Shown one piece after another: positions 8,089 to 15,651 of a DNA stretch of 36,692 nucleotides. The notes under the pieces are model-generated. The model was not told the DNA's origin and searched no databases. It was given only the letters and a program-made list of their open reading frames with translations. Source of the stretch: Fuscovulum blasticum DSM 2131 (GTDB lineage: Bacteria > Pseudomonadota > Alphaproteobacteria > Rhodobacterales > Rhodobacteraceae); contig NZ_PZKE01000022.1 of NCBI RefSeq assembly GCF_003034965.1, positions 1 to 36,692 on the forward strand, given 5' to 3'. The translations under genes and the position numbers were made by a program. Every line of letters begins with the position of its first letter. Positions within the stretch are counted from its first letter, which is position 1.

Positions 8089-9764
8089 TCCCGCCCCTCC
8101 ATCGGGCGGAAATCGCCCTGTCGCTTCTGGCCATCGACCCCGCCGGGTTGAAGGGGCTGTGGCTGCGCGCCCGTGCCGGTGCCCTGCGCGACCGGGTGAC
8201 CGACGGTCTGGCCGCCCTGCCCCTGCCGCTGCGCCGGCTGCATCCCAACGTGGCCGACGATGCGCTTTATGGCGGGCTGGACCTGTCCTCCACCCTGGCC
8301 GCCGGCCGCCCGGTGATGACGCGCGGCCTGCTGGCCGACCCAACGGCGCTGGTGCTGACCATGGCCGAGCGCACTCCGCCCGGCCTGGCCGCGCGTCTGG
8401 CCACTGCGCTGGATGCCCCCGCGCATTGCCTGATCGCGCTGGACGAATCAGCCGACCCTGATGAAACCCTGCCCACGGCCCTGACCGACAGGCTCGGTCT
8501 GTTCCTGTCGCTTGATGGAATCATCTGGTCCGAGACCGAACCGCTGCGGCTGGACGCGGACGCCTTGGCCACCGCGCGGGACAGGCTGGCTCTGGTCCGG
8601 GTGCCGCCGGATGCGGCGGGCCTTCTGACCCGCGCCGCCGCCGAACTGGGCATCGTCTCGCTGCGGGCACCACTTCTGGCCATCGCCGCCGCCCGCGCCC
8701 ATGCCGCGCTGATGGGCCGATCCGTGGTGACCGAAGACGACCTGCGCGTCGCCGCCGACCTGACCTATGCCCACCGCGCGCTGCCTGCCCCCGAATCGTC
8801 GCAGGATCAGGACCAACCTCCACCGCCACCGCCGCCCGAGGATCAGCCCGATCAGGGCCCCTCCGACAATCAGCAGGACGACACCGCGATCCCCGAGGAA
8901 GTGCTGGTCGAAGCCGTGCGCGCCGCCCTGCCGGCCGACCTGCTGGAACATCTGGCCGCCGGCCGTGCCGCCCGCGCCGCCAAGGGTGCCTCTGGCACCG
9001 GGGATGAGCGGCAGGGCAACCGCCGTGGCCGCCCGCTGCCATCGCGCCCCGGCCGTCTGGTGCCGGGCGCCCGGATCGACCTGGTGGCCACCCTGCGCGC
9101 CGCCGCCCCCTGGCAGCCGCTGCGCCGGCGCGAGGCAAACCGCCCCGAGGCGGTGCTGCTGGTGCGCGGCTCTGACCTGCGGCTCAAGCGGTTCAAGGAA
9201 ATGTCCGACCGCGTGCTGATCTTCGCCGTCGATGCCTCCGGTTCGTCCGCCTTCGCCCGTCTGGCCGAAGCGAAGGGCGCGATCGAGCTTTTGCTGGGCC
9301 AGGCCTATTCGCGGCGTGACCATGTGGCGCTGCTGGCGTTCCGTGGGATGCAGGCAGAGCTGATCCTGCCGCCCACCCGCAGCCTTGTGCAGACCAAACG
9401 GCGGCTTTGCGCGCTGCCCGGCGGTGGCGGCACGCCGCTGGCCTCGGGGCTGACGCTGGCGATGGCCACCGCCGATCAGGCGCGCAAACGCGGGCTGACG
9501 CCGACCATCGCCGTGCTGACCGATGGGCGCGGCAATATCGCGCTGGACGGCACCGCCGACCGCCCCCGGGCCGAGGCGGATGCCCTGAAGGCCGCGCAGG
9601 CGATCCGGGCCACCGCAACGCCCACGCTGGTGATCGACACCGCCAACCGGCCGCAGCCCAGCCTGCAACACCTGTCGCGCGCGATGGACGGCACCTATCT
9701 GGCGTTGCCCCGCGCCGATGCACACCGGCTGTCGAACGTGCTGGAAGCCGCGCTTGGCGCGTAA
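8088..9764 (+). CDS. bchD: Magnesium chelatase subunit D, probable non-AUG start
   Basis: BchD is the second AAA+ type subunit of Mg-chelatase and links the BchI ring to BchH. The order is a degenerate AAA+ domain, an acidic proline-rich linker (seven prolines at about residues 244-250), then a C-terminal von Willebrand A domain with the MIDAS motif DASGSS (about 382-387). No ATG or GTG is available near the 5' end. The first ordinary start, TTG at 8148, would remove the family-like segment EIALSLLAIDPAG. I chose ATC at 8088, which gives 558 residues, close to Rhodobacter BchD, and has GAGGTG 8 bases upstream. CTG at 8085 is the alternative. The gene identity is firm; the start is an inference. 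Confidence 0.93.
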   Translation: MPPLHRAEIALSLLAIDPAGLKGLWLRARAGALRDRVTDGLAALPLPLRRLHPNVADDALYGGLDLSSTLAAGRPVMTRGLLADPTALVLTMAERTPPGLAARLATALDAPAHCLIALDESADPDETLPTALTDRLGLFLSLDGIIWSETEPLRLDADALATARDRLALVRVPPDAAGLLTRAAAELGIVSLRAPLLAIAAARAHAALMGRSVVTEDDLRVAADLTYAHRALPAPESSQDQDQPPPPPPPEDQPDQGPSDNQQDDTAIPEEVLVEAVRAALPADLLEHLAAGRAARAAKGASGTGDERQGNRRGRPLPSRPGRLVPGARIDLVATLRAAAPWQPLRRREANRPEAVLLVRGSDLRLKRFKEMSDRVLIFAVDASGSSAFARLAEAKGAIELLLGQAYSRRDHVALLAFRGMQAELILPPTRSLVQTKRRLCALPGGGGTPLASGLTLAMATADQARKRGLTPTIAVLTDGRGNIALDGTADRPRAEADALKAAQAIRATATPTLVIDTANRPQPSLQHLSRAMDGTYLALPRADAHRLSNVLEAALGA

Positions 9765-9791
9765 GACCGCCATCCGAAAGGAGCGAAGACC

Positions 9792-9962
9792 ATGAGAGAC
9801 ATCGACACCTGCCCGAACTGTGGCGGCTGGTTCTCGGTGCACGAAGTTGCGCCGCCTTCGGCACCGGCGCGCGGGCGGGACTCCCTTTCCTGCCCGCATT
9901 GCCGCTATACCTTTGCGCAAGACTGGAAAGACGGGTCCGCCGCGCAGCGCCCGTCGCGCTGA
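9792..9962 (+). CDS. 56-residue zinc-ribbon-like protein between bchD and bchO
   Basis: The ORF starts with ATG, has an AAAGGAG ribosome-binding site (bases 9777-9783), and ends 18 bases before bchO. It encodes two CxxC knuckles: CPNC at residues 7-10 and CPHC at 34-37, each set in a family-like context (TCPNCGGWF and SCPHCRYTF), the usual four-cysteine zinc-ribbon layout. The tail is basic and rich in Ser and Ala. I do not recognise a named family. The spacing fits co-translation in the crtA-bchID-bchO operon. A role in Mg-chelatase assembly, metal handling or nucleic-acid binding is possible, but none is shown by the sequence. Confidence 0.75.
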   Translation: MRDIDTCPNCGGWFSVHEVAPPSAPARGRDSLSCPHCRYTFAQDWKDGSAAQRPSR

Positions 9963-9980
9963 TCTGCCGAAGGAAGCCGA

Positions 9981-10862
9981 GTGGAACCTGCCCGCCTGCC
10001 CCGCGACTGGCCCTATCGCGACCGTATTTCCCGCATTGCCTGCGCCCCGAATGACTGGGCGGTGCTGGACATTGGCACCGGGCCGGACGTGCTGCTGCTG
10101 CACGGAGCGGGCGGATCGGCCCACAGTTTCCGCAACCTGATTCCGCATCTGTCGGGCTATCGCGTGCTGGCGATAGATCATCCCGGCCAGGGCTGCACCC
10201 GTGCGGGCAACCGCGCCCGGCTGGGGATTGACGCCGTGGCCGAGGATTTGGCGCGTCTGATCGCCCAGCAGGGATGGCAACCGCAGGCGGTGATCGGCCA
10301 TTCCGCAGGGGCGGCACTGGCGCTGCGGCTGGCCGAGAGCGTGCCGCTGCGCGCCGTGGTTGGCATCAATGCGGCCCTTGGCACCTTTGAAGGGGCGGCG
10401 GGCGTGCTGTTTCCGCTGTTCGCCCGCGTTCTGGCCGCCACGCCCTTCGTGCCCGACCTGTTTTCCCGCGTCTGGGGCAATGCGGCCGCCGTGAACCGGC
10501 TGATCGGATCTACGGGGTCGCATCTCGATGCCGCAGGATTGGCGCAGTACCTGTGGCTGGTGCAGAACCGGGGCCATGTCGATGGCACGCTGGCGATGAT
10601 GGCCGCCTGGCGGCTGGAGCCGCTGCTGGCGCGGCTGCCCCGGATCGTCACGCCGGTGCAACTGATCGCCTCGTCCGGCGACCGCACGGTGCCTGCACGC
10701 ATCTCTCGCGCGGCCGCGGGGCGGATGACCACGGCCAGTTATCAGGAACTGCCCCGGCTTGGCCATCTGGTGCATGAAGAGGCCGCGGACAAGGTGGCGG
10801 CGCTTTTGCTGCCCTGGCTTCAGGCCCGCCTGAACGACGCGGCAGAACCCGGAAGAACCTGA
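9981..10862 (+). CDS. bchO: BchO, alpha/beta-hydrolase of the Mg-chelatase operon
   Basis: A 293-residue alpha/beta-hydrolase-fold protein. The HGAGGSAHSFRN oxyanion-hole segment (about residues 41-52), the nucleophile elbow GHSAG with Ser108, the acid in SSGDRTVP and the histidine in RLGHLVHEE form a complete catalytic set. BchO proteins accompany bchI and bchD in purple bacteria; their reaction is not firmly known, though a part in Mg-chelatase or the esterase steps of ring E formation has been suggested. The GTG start has GAAGGAAG just upstream. It is the last gene of the crtA operon and converges on idi. Confidence 0.9.
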   Translation: MEPARLPRDWPYRDRISRIACAPNDWAVLDIGTGPDVLLLHGAGGSAHSFRNLIPHLSGYRVLAIDHPGQGCTRAGNRARLGIDAVAEDLARLIAQQGWQPQAVIGHSAGAALALRLAESVPLRAVVGINAALGTFEGAAGVLFPLFARVLAATPFVPDLFSRVWGNAAAVNRLIGSTGSHLDAAGLAQYLWLVQNRGHVDGTLAMMAAWRLEPLLARLPRIVTPVQLIASSGDRTVPARISRAAAGRMTTASYQELPRLGHLVHEEAADKVAALLLPWLQARLNDAAEPGRT

Positions 10863-10896
10863 TCTTCGCCGCAGACTTCGCTGATGTTCAGAAGAC

Positions 10897-10919
10897 GCGC
10901 CCGGCATCCGCCGGCGCGC
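10897..10919. terminator. GC-rich hairpin between convergent bchO and idi
   Basis: A 9-bp stem with one bulged base (GCGCCCGGC / GCCGG-C-GCGC, loop ATCC) lies in the 62-base gap between the two convergent stop codons. There is no strong T-run on either side. It may act as a bidirectional transcript end; confidence is moderate because the tail is missing. Confidence 0.4.
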
Positions 10920-10924
10920 CCGTC

Positions 10925-11491
10925 TCAATCGCCCCGGACCGCGCCCGATCCGAAGATGCGGTCGATATGTTCGGTCAGGTAGATGCGGACCCAGGGCGTA
11001 AACCGCTCGGGGTTGCGCAGCACCTCGGCCGACAGGTCGTAGAGATCGACCCACCGCACTTCGGCCACCTCGTCGGGGTTCAGCTCGACCTTCAGGTCGG
11101 GCTTGGCTTCCGCCACGAAGATGTCAACCAGCTCATGCTCGATCAGCCCGTTGCCCACTTCGGCCCGGTATTCCACCCGGTCGGCGAAGGCGGGGAAAAC
11201 GCCGGTGATACCCAGCTCTTCCCGCAGGCGGCGCACGGCGCAGGCAGCCGGCTCTTCATCCCAACGGGGGTGGGTGCAGCAGGTGTTGGCCCACAACAGC
11301 GGGGTATGATACTTGCCCGCCGCCCGACGCTGGATCAGCACACGCCGACCGTCCACCACGAACACCGAAACGGCCTTGTGACGCAGGCCCTTCTGGTGAA
11401 CCTCCAGCTTGCCGACCGGGGTCAGCTTGCCATCCACCCAGGCGGGGATCTTTTCTTCCAGCGATGCCGCCGCTTCGGTCATCATGTCCAT
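10925..11491 (-). CDS. idi: Isopentenyl-diphosphate delta-isomerase (type I, Nudix)
   Basis: Idi interconverts isopentenyl and dimethylallyl diphosphate, supplying precursors for the bacteriochlorophyll tail and for carotenoids. The 188-residue protein has the catalytic Cys in WANTCCTHPRW (71 or 72), a Nudix helix EEPAACAVRRLREELGI, and the glutamate segment NGLIEHELVD (Glu118, Glu120). The start overlaps the bchP end by 10 bases, so the two are probably coupled. It is the final gene of the bchG-PucC-like-bchP-idi transcript, a placement known in Rhodobacter. Confidence 0.95.
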   Translation of the reverse strand: MDMMTEAAASLEEKIPAWVDGKLTPVGKLEVHQKGLRHKAVSVFVVDGRRVLIQRRAAGKYHTPLLWANTCCTHPRWDEEPAACAVRRLREELGITGVFPAFADRVEYRAEVGNGLIEHELVDIFVAEAKPDLKVELNPDEVAEVRWVDLYDLSAEVLRNPERFTPWVRIYLTEHIDRIFGSGAVRGD

Positions 11492-12675
11492 TCCGGCTTT
11501 ACCAGCCCCATCAGATGCGCAAGGTTCTTGATGCCGATCTTGATGTGCGCCAAGGGCCGCGCCGAGACCAGCTTCTTGTTCATATAGGCTTCAAAGGTCA
11601 GCGTCTGCACGTCGCGATCATGGCAAAGGCTGACGAACCGCTCGCGCCGCTCGTCACTCTTGTAATAGGCGTCCTGCATCGACCGCAGGGCACGAAAGAC
11701 GTTCTTGTGTTCGGCCATGAAGGTCTTGCGGGCCAACGCCAGATCGGCGGCGCGCCCGCTTTTCAGCACCGCCGCCGCGGCCTTGGCCGCAACCTGGCCG
11801 CCGACCATGGCGTAATAGATCCCCTCGCCCGAGGAGGGGGCCACCACGCCCGCCGCATCGCCCGCCAGCACCACGTCGCGGCCATTGTCCCAGCTATCCA
11901 GCGGTTTCAGCGGGATCGGGGCGCCTTCCTTGCGGATCGTCTCGCATTGCGCCAGCCCGGCCGAGGCGCGCAGCGCGGCGGTGGCCTCTTTCAGATCGAA
12001 ACCGTCATGCCCGGTGCCCATCCCGACCGAGACGGTCTTGCCGTGCGGAAACACCCAGCCATAGAAATCGGGCGAGATGCGACCGTCATAGATCACGTCG
12101 CAGCGCGCGGGGTCATAGCCCGGCACAGCTTCGGGCGCGCGGATGATTTCGTGATAGGCGATGACATAAGGGATGGTATCGCCGCCTGGAACGTTCTCAC
12201 GCGCCACCTGGCTGCGGGCACCGTCGGCACCGATCACAACCTTGGCCAAGGTGCGGCGTTCCTCGCCGCTGGCCTTGTCGCGCCAGACGACATGGGTGCC
12301 CTTGTCATCACGGTCGATCCGCACATAGGTGCCGGTCAGGCGGGTGGCGCCGCTGCTGGCGGCGCGGGCGCGCAGGAATTCATCGAACTGTTCGCGGTCG
12401 ACCATGCCGACATAGCCGCCCTTGATGTGGATATCGACCTTGCGCCCGGTGGGTGAGACCATGCGGGCACAATTGACCTTGGCGACGATCTGTTCATCGG
12501 GAATGTCGAAGTCACGGATCAGCCGGGGCGGCACGGCACCGCCACAGGGCTTGATGCGGCCGGCCCGGTCCAGCAGGGCCACCTTGCGCCCGGCGCGGGC
12601 CAGGTCATTTGCGGCGGTGGCGCCGGCGGGGCCGCCCCCCACCACGAATACGTCGAAATCTGGCGTCTCGGTCAT
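11482..12675 (-). CDS. bchP: Geranylgeranyl diphosphate / geranylgeranyl-bacteriochlorophyll reductase
   Basis: BchP reduces three double bonds of the geranylgeranyl tail, giving phytyl. The 397-residue flavoprotein starts MTETPDFDVFVVGGGPAGATAA, with the Rossmann FAD motif at residues 11-16, then RIKPCGGAVPPR and a second FAD segment VLAGDAAGVVAPSSGEGI. The ATG at 12675 is preferred to a TTG six codons upstream because GGGAGA lies 5 bases before it and the protein length then matches Rhodobacter BchP. It begins one base past the stop codon of the PucC-like gene, which is transcribed first. Confidence 0.95.
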   Translation of the reverse strand: MTETPDFDVFVVGGGPAGATAANDLARAGRKVALLDRAGRIKPCGGAVPPRLIRDFDIPDEQIVAKVNCARMVSPTGRKVDIHIKGGYVGMVDREQFDEFLRARAASSGATRLTGTYVRIDRDDKGTHVVWRDKASGEERRTLAKVVIGADGARSQVARENVPGGDTIPYVIAYHEIIRAPEAVPGYDPARCDVIYDGRISPDFYGWVFPHGKTVSVGMGTGHDGFDLKEATAALRASAGLAQCETIRKEGAPIPLKPLDSWDNGRDVVLAGDAAGVVAPSSGEGIYYAMVGGQVAAKAAAAVLKSGRAADLALARKTFMAEHKNVFRALRSMQDAYYKSDERRERFVSLCHDRDVQTLTFEAYMNKKLVSARPLAHIKIGIKNLAHLMGLVKPEWT

Positions 12676-12676
12676 C

Positions 12677-13978
12677 TCATTCTCCCGGGACAAGGGTTTT
12701 CTCGGTGGTTTGCTCGGTCTGGCGGCGCGGGGCAGCGGATTCGATCACCGAGGCGGCCACCACGGCCGAAATCAGGAACAGGGCGGCTTCGCCCAGGAAT
12801 ACAGCACCAAAAGCGGCAGGGTCCGAAAGGACGGTGCGCAGAATATCCGCCGCCCCGGCCCCCAGAAGGCCCCCGAAACCGGCGGCAATGGCCTGCGCGG
12901 CGCCCCAAAGGCCCATGCGGGTGCCCTCGCGCGCCTCGCGTCCGGCCCCGGCCAGCGCCATCATCGACCCGATGGCCGCCACCGCGAAGACCCCGTTGAA
13001 AAAGCCCATGGCCACCACGGCCGGCACCAGCCCGCCCGCTCCCGACAGGCCCAGTCCGGCGATCACAGCCAGGGCGGCGGCCGAACCAAGGCAGCCAAAG
13101 ATCACCCAGAACCGCAGGCTGCCGATGCGCAGGCCGGTCGAGGCGATGCCTACCACCAGCATACCGACAAACACGCCACCGTTCTGCGCCCCGGAAAGCT
13201 GCGTCGACTGGCCGGGATTGAAGCCGAAGACCAGCCCGGCAAAGGGCTCAAGGATCAGTTCCTGCAGGAAATAGGCGGTCATGGACAGGAAGATGAACAG
13301 GGTAAAGGCCCGCGCGCGGGGTTCGCGCCAGATCTCGGCCAGCCCTTCGCGGAAGGGCGAGGGCTTTGGGTCGCGGTCGGCAATCACCCGCCGCTCGATC
13401 CCCCAGATCGCGGCCGTGGTCAGCAGCACCGCCCCCGCCGTCACAACGCCGACGATTTCCAGCAGCAGCGCGGGCGAATAGGGTTGCAGCAGCGCGCCCA
13501 CGGTGCCGGCGGTGGCGGCGATGCCGAAGATCATCATCAGCCAGGTGATGGTGGCGGCGGCAGCGCGGCGGCGCGGGTCGGTGGCGGTGGCCAGCAGCGC
13601 CAGAAGCGAGGTGCCCGAGGCCCCTGCCCCAAGGCCGATCAGCGCATAGGCCAGAACCGACAGCAGCAGGCCGCCGGTCCGGGTGTCGAGCATGATCACC
13701 ACCGCCACGGCGGCCAAGAAGGCCCCCAACGCCAGCGCGCCCATGCCGCCGATGACAAAGGCGGTGCGGTTGCCCTTGGTGTCGGACCGGAAACCCCAGC
13801 TTGGCCGGGTGATCTGGATGCCGTAATGCAGCGCCACCAGCGCGCCGGGCACCAGCGCCGGCAGCGCCAGTTCCACCACCATAAGCCGGTTCAGCGTGCT
13901 GGTCGTCAGCACTACCACGGCCCCGATGCACATCTGCACCAGACCAAGGCGGACAATCTGAAGCCAGCTCAGACGCAT
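12677..13978 (-). CDS. PucC/LhaA-family transporter-like protein (Bch2/Orf428 type)
   Basis: A 433-residue hydrophobic protein with about 12 membrane segments. It opens with LGLVQMCIGAVVVLTTSTLNRLMVVELALPA, the signature of the PucC/BCH family (compare TLNRVMIVELSIPA in LhaA further along), and carries the HYGIQITRPSWGFRSDTKGNRT loop. The family assists insertion of light-harvesting or reaction-centre pigment-proteins, perhaps by delivering bacteriochlorophyll. Its place between bchG and bchP matches Orf428 of Rhodobacter capsulatus. Its own substrate is unknown. It starts 4 bases after the bchG stop. Confidence 0.9.
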   Translation of the reverse strand: MRLSWLQIVRLGLVQMCIGAVVVLTTSTLNRLMVVELALPALVPGALVALHYGIQITRPSWGFRSDTKGNRTAFVIGGMGALALGAFLAAVAVVIMLDTRTGGLLLSVLAYALIGLGAGASGTSLLALLATATDPRRRAAAATITWLMMIFGIAATAGTVGALLQPYSPALLLEIVGVVTAGAVLLTTAAIWGIERRVIADRDPKPSPFREGLAEIWREPRARAFTLFIFLSMTAYFLQELILEPFAGLVFGFNPGQSTQLSGAQNGGVFVGMLVVGIASTGLRIGSLRFWVIFGCLGSAAALAVIAGLGLSGAGGLVPAVVAMGFFNGVFAVAAIGSMMALAGAGREAREGTRMGLWGAAQAIAAGFGGLLGAGAADILRTVLSDPAAFGAVFLGEAALFLISAVVAASVIESAAPRRQTEQTTEKTLVPGE

Positions 13979-13982
13979 GCCG

Positions 13983-14879
13983 TTACAGCCCCCGCAGCGC
14001 GAAAGCCGAGATCATCATCCCCGCGACATACAGCACCACGCCGGTGCCGTTGTACCAGGGCGCCTTGCCCTTGGGGTCGCGGAACAGAACGCGCATGGCC
14101 GCAAATTGCAGCAGCAGAAGCGCGAAGACCGCCAGCGCGTGCCAGGGCTTGGACCAGACCAGCAGAAGCGAGATTACCAGAAGCTGCGCCAGCGACATGA
14201 CCGTGCAAGCCACCTTGGCCGCGACTTCCGGCCCCAGAACCACGGGCAGCGAGCGGACACCGTGAACACGGTCGCCCTCCAGCGCCTTGAAATCGTTGAG
14301 GGTCATGATTCCATGCGCGCCAAAGGCATACAGGAACGCCACGGCGACGATCTCGAACCGCGGCGCGCCATGCAGCAGCACCGCCGCGCCGGTGAACCAG
14401 GGCAGGCCTTCATAGCTGAGGCCCACCAGACCCGGCCCCCACCAGCCGGACCGTTTCAGTCGCACCGGTTCGGCCGAATAGGCCCAGGCGGCGATCACTC
14501 CGACGACCGTCGCGCCAAAGCCCCAGGGGCCAAGCAGCCAGCCCACGGCCAGCGACAGCGCCGACATGGCCAGCGCGATATACAGGCCCCAGCGGCCGGG
14601 GATACGGCCCGAGGGGATGGGTCGGTCGGGTTCGTTGATGGCATCGACATGGCGGTCGCACCAGTCATTGGCGGCCTGGCTCATGCCGCAGACGATGGGG
14701 CCGGCCAGCACCATGCCAAGCGCGACCAGCATCCAGTTGGGGCCAAGCGGCACACCGCAGCTTACCGCCCCGCAAAGGAAGGCCCAGATCGGCGGGAACC
14801 AGGTGACAGGCTTGATCAGCCGCAGCATGGCGGCAGGTTCGGGCAGGCGCCGGGGCGCGATGGAAACAGATGTGCTCAT
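13983..14879 (-). CDS. bchG: Bacteriochlorophyll synthase (geranylgeranyl transferase)
   Basis: BchG esterifies bacteriochlorophyllide a with geranylgeranyl diphosphate. It is a 298-residue UbiA-family polytopic membrane protein. The substrate motif NDWCDRHVDAINEPDRPIPSG contains the expected aspartates, and a second loop includes NDFKALEGDR. The ATG at 14879 is chosen because it gives MSTSVSIAPRR as start, and the longer frame upstream would run through the PpsR box. It is the first gene of the unit running to idi. No clear Shine-Dalgarno is visible. Confidence 0.96.
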   Translation of the reverse strand: MSTSVSIAPRRLPEPAAMLRLIKPVTWFPPIWAFLCGAVSCGVPLGPNWMLVALGMVLAGPIVCGMSQAANDWCDRHVDAINEPDRPIPSGRIPGRWGLYIALAMSALSLAVGWLLGPWGFGATVVGVIAAWAYSAEPVRLKRSGWWGPGLVGLSYEGLPWFTGAAVLLHGAPRFEIVAVAFLYAFGAHGIMTLNDFKALEGDRVHGVRSLPVVLGPEVAAKVACTVMSLAQLLVISLLLVWSKPWHALAVFALLLLQFAAMRVLFRDPKGKAPWYNGTGVVLYVAGMMISAFALRGL

Positions 14880-14922
14880 GATGGAAATAGACAGGACATT
14901 GCGGAGTCGGGCAAGGGCAGAG

Positions 14923-14940
14923 TGTAAATCAATCCTGACA
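14923..14940. promoter_or_regulatory. PpsR/CrtJ binding box upstream of bchG
   Basis: TGTAAATCAATCCTGACA fits TGT-N12-ACA. It lies 43 bases upstream of the bchG ATG, in the 120-base gap after bchJ, so it marks a separate promoter for bchG-PucC-like-bchP-idi. No second box is seen nearby. Confidence 0.75.
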
Positions 14941-14999
14941 CTCCTTGCGTAAAATGGCCACAGCACCTTAGACAGAGACCATGGTCCGGTTTGGCTGGA

Positions 15000-15638
15000 T
15001 CAGATGCCGTTGGCGCGGTTGCGGCGGCTGAGACCCTGCGGATGCAGGGCGAAACGGCAGATGTCGTCCCCCGTCGACGCGCAGTCGGTCTCCTCGACCA
15101 CGACCGAAGGCCAGACCAGCCGGGCGAACAGCCGTTCAAACACCGCGACATGCCAGACACAGGCGGCATGGTCAGCGAAGACCGGCGCCAGCGGGTTGTT
15201 CCGCAGTTCGAACACCAACGGCAGGTGGCTGACGATACGGAACTTGCCAGAACCGGCGAAGGTCCAAGAATGTTTGGCAATGGCGCCGGCCAGAACCCAG
15301 GCCCCGACATAGCCGGGCAACGCGCGGATCACCGCCTGCGCGGCCCGTGGAATCCGGTTGGCAAGGATGTAGTCTCCGGTCGCCAGACCGGCGAGGCGCA
15401 GGATGCCCTCGGCCTTTTCGCCCATCACGCTGCGCACGGCATCATGCACTGCGCGACAATCGGCTTCGGGCAGCATCCCCGCATCCGCAGGCGGCACCTC
15501 GACCCCGGCCACGGACATCACCCGGTCGCGCACGACCTGACCTTCGCAATGGTCAAGCACGGCGATGGTTTGCAGAATGGCGTTCGGCCCGATCCGGGCC
15601 GAACCCTCTTTGGGTTCGAAGGCGCGACTGCCGTCCAT
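15000..15638 (-). CDS. bchJ: BchJ, bacteriochlorophyll 4-vinyl-reductase-like (V4R) protein
   Basis: A 212-residue cytoplasmic protein of the V4R/BchJ family. The C-terminal small-molecule-binding region has the characteristic GSGKFRIVSHLPLVFELRNNPLA and conserved cysteines in ACVWHVAVFERLF and CRFALHP. BchJ was once named 4-vinyl reductase, but BciA or BciB enzymes are now held responsible; BchJ may deliver or bind the tetrapyrrole. The ATG is 13 bases after the bchE stop, so the two form an operon. The longer frame starting at 15788 would overlap bchE and is rejected. Confidence 0.92.
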   Translation of the reverse strand: MDGSRAFEPKEGSARIGPNAILQTIAVLDHCEGQVVRDRVMSVAGVEVPPADAGMLPEADCRAVHDAVRSVMGEKAEGILRLAGLATGDYILANRIPRAAQAVIRALPGYVGAWVLAGAIAKHSWTFAGSGKFRIVSHLPLVFELRNNPLAPVFADHAACVWHVAVFERLFARLVWPSVVVEETDCASTGDDICRFALHPQGLSRRNRANGI

Positions 15639-15651
15639 GGCTGTCCCTCCG

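Noticed and set aside
8148-9764. TTG at 8148 as the bchD start
   Set aside because: It would drop a family-like N-terminal stretch and has no Shine-Dalgarno; the AUC at 8088 with GAGGTG fits better.
8448-11054. 868-codon open frame on the minus strand
   Set aside because: It runs opposite to bchD and bchO, which have complete motifs, and its protein is low-complexity Arg/Gly/Gln-rich, as expected for an antisense shadow in GC-rich DNA.
12422-14200. 592-codon open frame on the plus strand
   Set aside because: It lies opposite bchP and the PucC-like gene, has no family resemblance and is rich in Gln, Arg and His, so it is a shadow.
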